Assembly (NCBI GenBank): GCA_017466495.1
Contig: JAFTUB010000054.1
Span: 1-17,551 of the forward strand
Direction of reading: 5' to 3'
Length of the DNA stretch: 17,551 bases
From: Clostridia bacterium
Lineage (GTDB): Bacteria; Bacillota; Clostridia; Oscillospirales; CAG-272
Numbering within the stretch: the stretch's first letter is position 1; each line of letters starts with the position of its first letter. The translations under genes and the position numbers were made by a program. The notes beneath the pieces are model-generated. The model did no database searches, was not told where the DNA came from, and saw nothing but the letters and a program-made list of their open reading frames with translations. Below are positions 14,875 through 17,551 of this stretch, in pieces.

Positions 14875-15924
14875 TCAGTTGTCGATGAGGCAGGATTCAA
14901 AGGGAGTAATGGAAACTTGATTCTCGGGATCGCGGCCGTAGAGCAGCTTGTCTGCAATGATGCGGATAGCCAGGCGGCTTTGCGCCCGGATGTCGCTGCG
15001 GACCGATCCGCCCTTGATGCCGCTTTCAAAGAAGCGCTGCACAATGTCGTTGTGCTCGTGGCCGAAGCAGCGGATATCGGGACGGCCCAGCTTGATCTGC
15101 GCCGAGCAGACCGGGGCGATGAGACCGTCGGAAATATAGAAGCAGTTGATGTCATCTCCCGGGTGATCGGCGAAATAATCGGCGATCTGCCGTGCGATCA
15201 TGGCGGGCAGGGTGGAATGGTAATTGTAATCGCCGTTGACGATGTCGCTCAGATCCAGCTCGTCGGCGACACTGCAGCCGGGGCGATTCGCCAAACAGTC
15301 GCGGAAGCCCGAGATACGGTCGTCCACCAGTTTGCTGTCGTGCATACTGCGCAGGATCAGGACCCGCTTGGTCTTGGCCGAGGACAGGGCTACCATGTTG
15401 GCGGCTTCTTCTCCCTCGGCACGGCCGTCGCCATGTACGCCAAGACAATGGCTGCCGTAGTCACCGTAGTCGCAGAGAGCAAGCACAGGGATCTGCTCTG
15501 CCAGCTGCTTGATAATGCTGCTTCCTTTCCCGCTTCCCACGGGAACTACGATCAGTGCATCGGTAGTCTCGGGGCTGAGCTGGGATAGGGCATCACAGAG
15601 GGCATTTTCATTTCGCACGCCTGCGTAGAAAATCGTGCGCAGCCGAAGGGCGCCCGAGGGATACTCCTCCAGCGCGGCCCGCATCTCGTCAATGGATTCC
15701 TGCCAGTAGTACTTGGGCTTGATCTGGGTCAGGACGGTGATGGTGCGGGTATCGTTATGATTCGTCTCGGTGGGACGGTCGGGGTAATTTTCGCGGATAT
15801 AGTCCAGAATGCGCTGCTGTGTGGTGGATTTTACCAGGCCGCTGTGATTGATGGCGCGGTAAACAGTGTTGATGGAAACGCCAAGTGCTTCGGCAACAGC
15901 CGCCGCAGAAAAAGAGTTTTTCAT
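14875..15924 (-). CDS. LacI-family transcriptional regulator
   Basis: The protein has 349 residues from the ATG at 15924 (GGAGG 6 nt upstream; the longer frame to 15954 has no such site). An N-terminal helix-turn-helix (about 7-26, AAAVAEALGVSINTVYRAIN) and hinge helix (36-50) are followed by a periplasmic-binding-protein-like sensor domain (about 55-349: VPVGSGKGSSI, DDRISGFRDCLA, FYISDGLIAP). Such proteins bind palindromic operators as dimers and respond to a sugar. It is the first gene of the unit that continues with isomerase B, the Gfo/Idh/MocA protein and binding protein B, so it probably controls them and itself. I found no convincing LacI-type palindrome near its promoter. Whether it also controls module A is open. 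Confidence 0.92.
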   Translation of the reverse strand: MKNSFSAAAVAEALGVSINTVYRAINHSGLVKSTTQQRILDYIRENYPDRPTETNHNDTRTITVLTQIKPKYYWQESIDEMRAALEEYPSGALRLRTIFYAGVRNENALCDALSQLSPETTDALIVVPVGSGKGSSIIKQLAEQIPVLALCDYGDYGSHCLGVHGDGRAEGEEAANMVALSSAKTKRVLILRSMHDSKLVDDRISGFRDCLANRPGCSVADELDLSDIVNGDYNYHSTLPAMIARQIADYFADHPGDDINCFYISDGLIAPVCSAQIKLGRPDIRCFGHEHNDIVQRFFESGIKGGSVRSDIRAQSRLAIRIIADKLLYGRDPENQVSITPFESCLIDN

Positions 15925-15968
15925 CGCTGTCCTCCACGTCTGTGATGGTAGCATTTTGCTCCAAGAGT

Positions 15969-16018
15969 ATTATATCATAGAACACTTCCATCATAACATA
16001 TGCGTTTTTCACAAAAAT
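15969..16018 (-). promoter_or_regulatory. Promoter of the LacI regulator-isomerase unit
   Basis: Extended -10 TGATATAAT (hexamer 15969-15974), a GCATA pentamer (15999-16003) ending 24 nt before it, and TTTTTGTGAAAAAC upstream. The T-run at 16014-16018 is also the U-tract of the preceding terminator, so two signals share it. Confidence 0.72.
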
Positions 16019-16057
16019 CGCCCCTTTGCACTGCATGATTTGCACAATGCAAAGGGG
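16014..16057 (-). terminator. Intrinsic terminator of the aromatic amino acid operon
   Basis: A 10-bp perfect stem (16021-16030 with 16048-16057) has a 17-nt loop and is followed on the minus strand by CGA and five T. It begins 12 nt past the stop of the shikimate gene at 16070. Confidence 0.88.
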
Positions 16058-16069
16058 CAATTTTGGTGA

Positions 16070-17299
16070 TCAATCCATATATTGTAAAAACGCAGTCAGA
16101 ATTTCGCGGGCGGTATCGCCTGGGACAGAAATATTATCTGCCGTCAGGTCTGCCATGGCGGCATAAATGGGGCCGCGGACGGTTTCCATGGCCTTCATTT
16201 TTTCCATATCGCCCGAAAGCGGACGCCCCGATGTGTCCAGTTGAGCAAGGGGACGGCAAAGACGGCAGACCCATCCGTTCTGCCGCAGGGCGCGGCGGTT
16301 TTCCTCCCGCAGAACGGCACCGCCGCCGCAGGCAATGATCAGTCCGCGCTCGCGGCCGATCTCGGCAATGACCGCTGACTCAACGTCGCGGAAAGCGGTC
16401 TCTCCCCCTTCGGCAAAAATTTCGGGGATGCTCTTTCCTTCCCGCTCTACGATGCGGGCATCGGTATCCACCAGTTCCCGTCCCGTCAGCGCAGCAAGCT
16501 CAGCGCCGACAGTGGATTTTCCGCTGCCCGGCATGCCGATGAGCACGATGTTGGTGCAGGACTGGGTGATGGCGGCGAAGGTTTCCTCAATGGCGGAAGC
16601 GGGGACGGGGCGGCCGAGGAATTTCTCGGCGGCATAGGCGGCCTGAGCCACCAGCATGGCAAGTCCTCCGGCGGCGGGAATGCCCCGCGCCATGGCAGCC
16701 TGAACCAGCCGGGTACGGCGGGGATTGTAGACCACATCCAGCACGCCGCGGCATCCGGGCAGGCGATCCAGATCAACGGGGGATGCGTCTGTGTTGGGAT
16801 ACATCCCCACGGGAGTGGTATTGATGAGAATAAATTCACCCTCGACGGCGTAGAGATCGTCATAGCCAAACTCTCCGCTGCGGGATACTACAGTAACCGA
16901 TGCTGCGCCTCCGTCCTCCGCCACAGCGCGGGTGGTGAGCGAGGTGCCGCCGCTGCCGAGGATAAAGACGCGCTGTCCCGCAAAGGAGATTCCTGTGCGT
17001 TTTGCCAGATAAGCAAAGCCGGCGTAGTCGGTGTTGTGGCCGATCATTTTGCCGTCCTCAAAATAGACGGTATTCACCGCGCCGATGCGCTGCGCGGTAT
17101 CAGTCAGTTCATCGCAGTAGGGGATGACCGCCTTTTTGTGGGGAATGGTGACATTCAGCCCCGAAAATTCCCGCGCCCGCATGAAGCCATCCAGCTCCTC
17201 GGGGGTGGTAGGACGAAGCTGATAGGAATAATCGGCCAGGCGGTTGTGAATGGGTACCGACCAACTGTGGCCGAGGGGATTGCCGATCAAATAAAACAT
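16070..17299 (-). CDS. aroE/aroK: Bifunctional shikimate dehydrogenase / shikimate kinase fusion
   Basis: The protein has 409 residues. Residues 1 to about 245 are AroE: IGNPLGHSWS (5-14), NVTIPHKK with catalytic Lys55, GHNTDYAGF with Asp91, the NADP loop ILGSGGTSLTT (113-123), and TTPVGMYP. Residues about 248-409 are AroK: Walker A GMPGSGKST (255-263), VDTD (277-280) for Mg2+ and shikimate, FRDVE (303-307) and CGGGAVL (324-330). It would turn 3-dehydroshikimate into shikimate and then shikimate 3-phosphate, two consecutive steps. The short AroE part and SWSV in place of the common SLSP are mild oddities. GGAGG lies 5-6 nt before the ATG. The upstream pheA-like gene ends 25 nt away, so the two share an operon; a terminator follows. 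Confidence 0.95.
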   Translation of the reverse strand: MFYLIGNPLGHSWSVPIHNRLADYSYQLRPTTPEELDGFMRAREFSGLNVTIPHKKAVIPYCDELTDTAQRIGAVNTVYFEDGKMIGHNTDYAGFAYLAKRTGISFAGQRVFILGSGGTSLTTRAVAEDGGAASVTVVSRSGEFGYDDLYAVEGEFILINTTPVGMYPNTDASPVDLDRLPGCRGVLDVVYNPRRTRLVQAAMARGIPAAGGLAMLVAQAAYAAEKFLGRPVPASAIEETFAAITQSCTNIVLIGMPGSGKSTVGAELAALTGRELVDTDARIVEREGKSIPEIFAEGGETAFRDVESAVIAEIGRERGLIIACGGGAVLREENRRALRQNGWVCRLCRPLAQLDTSGRPLSGDMEKMKAMETVRGPIYAAMADLTADNISVPGDTAREILTAFLQYMD

Positions 17300-17324
17300 G
17301 GTTTCCTCCGAAGCTGTGTGATCC

Positions 17325-17551
17325 TTATTTCTGTTCGTGGTAGAGTCCCAGCACCGTCAGAGATTCCACCTGATCTCCGATATCGTTCAGCAGCCCCGGG
17401 AGCTCCTCCGGGACGGGGGCATCCAGGTCGATGCAGAACATAAACTCGAAATCCCGTCCGGGGATGGGGGAGGATTCCAGCTTGGTCAGATTCAGCCCCC
17501 GTGCGGCGAAGCGGCTCAGCAGCGCGGCCAGGGAGCCGGAACGGTGGGGCA
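17325..17551 (-). CDS. pheA: Prephenate dehydratase C-terminal ACT domain (5' part outside window)
   Basis: Seventy-four codons plus a TAA stop (17325-17327) are visible; the gene enters from beyond the right edge. The frame contains PHRSGSLAALLSRFAARG, then LNLTKLESSP and DFEFMFCIDLD, ending LGLYHEQK. This matches the phenylalanine-sensing ACT domain at the end of prephenate dehydratase (PheA), including the GSL loop and the ESRP-type motif, here ESSP. The enzyme makes phenylpyruvate from prephenate and is feedback-inhibited through this domain. Whether a chorismate mutase domain is fused at its N-terminus cannot be seen. It is co-oriented with, and 25 nt from, the shikimate fusion gene. Confidence 0.88.
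   Translation of the reverse strand, partial: PHRSGSLAALLSRFAARGLNLTKLESSPIPGRDFEFMFCIDLDAPVPEELPGLLNDIGDQVESLTVLGLYHEQK

Overview
The window looks like chromosome of a Gram-positive, gut-type Clostridia bacterium, probably an uncultured relative of Oscillospiraceae/Ruminococcaceae. The basis is AAGGAG-type ribosome binding sites, lipobox (not periplasmic) binding proteins, TGnTATAAT promoters, and GC-rich genes with AT-rich spacers. That placement is an inference. Every gene I accept reads on the minus strand, so the biological order runs from high to low coordinates.

Right end (17551-16014): the tail of an aromatic amino acid operon. It holds the C-terminal ACT domain of a prephenate dehydratase (cut by the window edge), then a shikimate dehydrogenase-shikimate kinase fusion closed by an intrinsic terminator.

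Module B (16018-10513): a LacI-family regulator, an AraA-like sugar isomerase, a Gfo/Idh/MocA (possibly GH109-like) protein and a lipoprotein solute-binding protein, apparently one transcription unit. An unusual cluster of hairpins lies just before the binding-protein gene. A monocistronic secreted surface protein (10333-9326) follows, with its own promoter and terminator.

Module A (9091-5117): an amidohydrolase, a second AraA-like isomerase and an FGGY sugar kinase, the last two translationally coupled (TAATG), closed by a strong terminator. Next come a second lipoprotein solute-binding protein (4936-3446) and three more secreted surface proteins (3269-2379, 2196-1267, 1029-61), each with its own promoter and mostly its own terminator.

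The locus reads as a carbohydrate capture and catabolism region made by duplication: two isomerases, two binding proteins and four paralogous surface proteins. The surface proteins have a signal peptide, a discoidin-like (F5/8 type C-like) domain, a Thr/Pro/Ala stalk encoded by 18-bp tandem repeats (9, 6, 0 and 11 copies) and a C-terminal membrane anchor with a TP[ST]TAD sorting-like motif. No ABC permease gene is present. The sugar cannot be assigned from sequence alone.

The most interesting non-coding signal is a promoter layout shared by seven transcription units: a T-tract with TTTTcGtcA, a GCACA-like pentamer, then 23-24 nt to an extended -10 (TGnTATAAT-like), with a poor -35. It precedes the regulator, the isomerase/kinase operon, one binding protein and all four surface proteins, which suggests either a regulon or a genome-wide promoter style.
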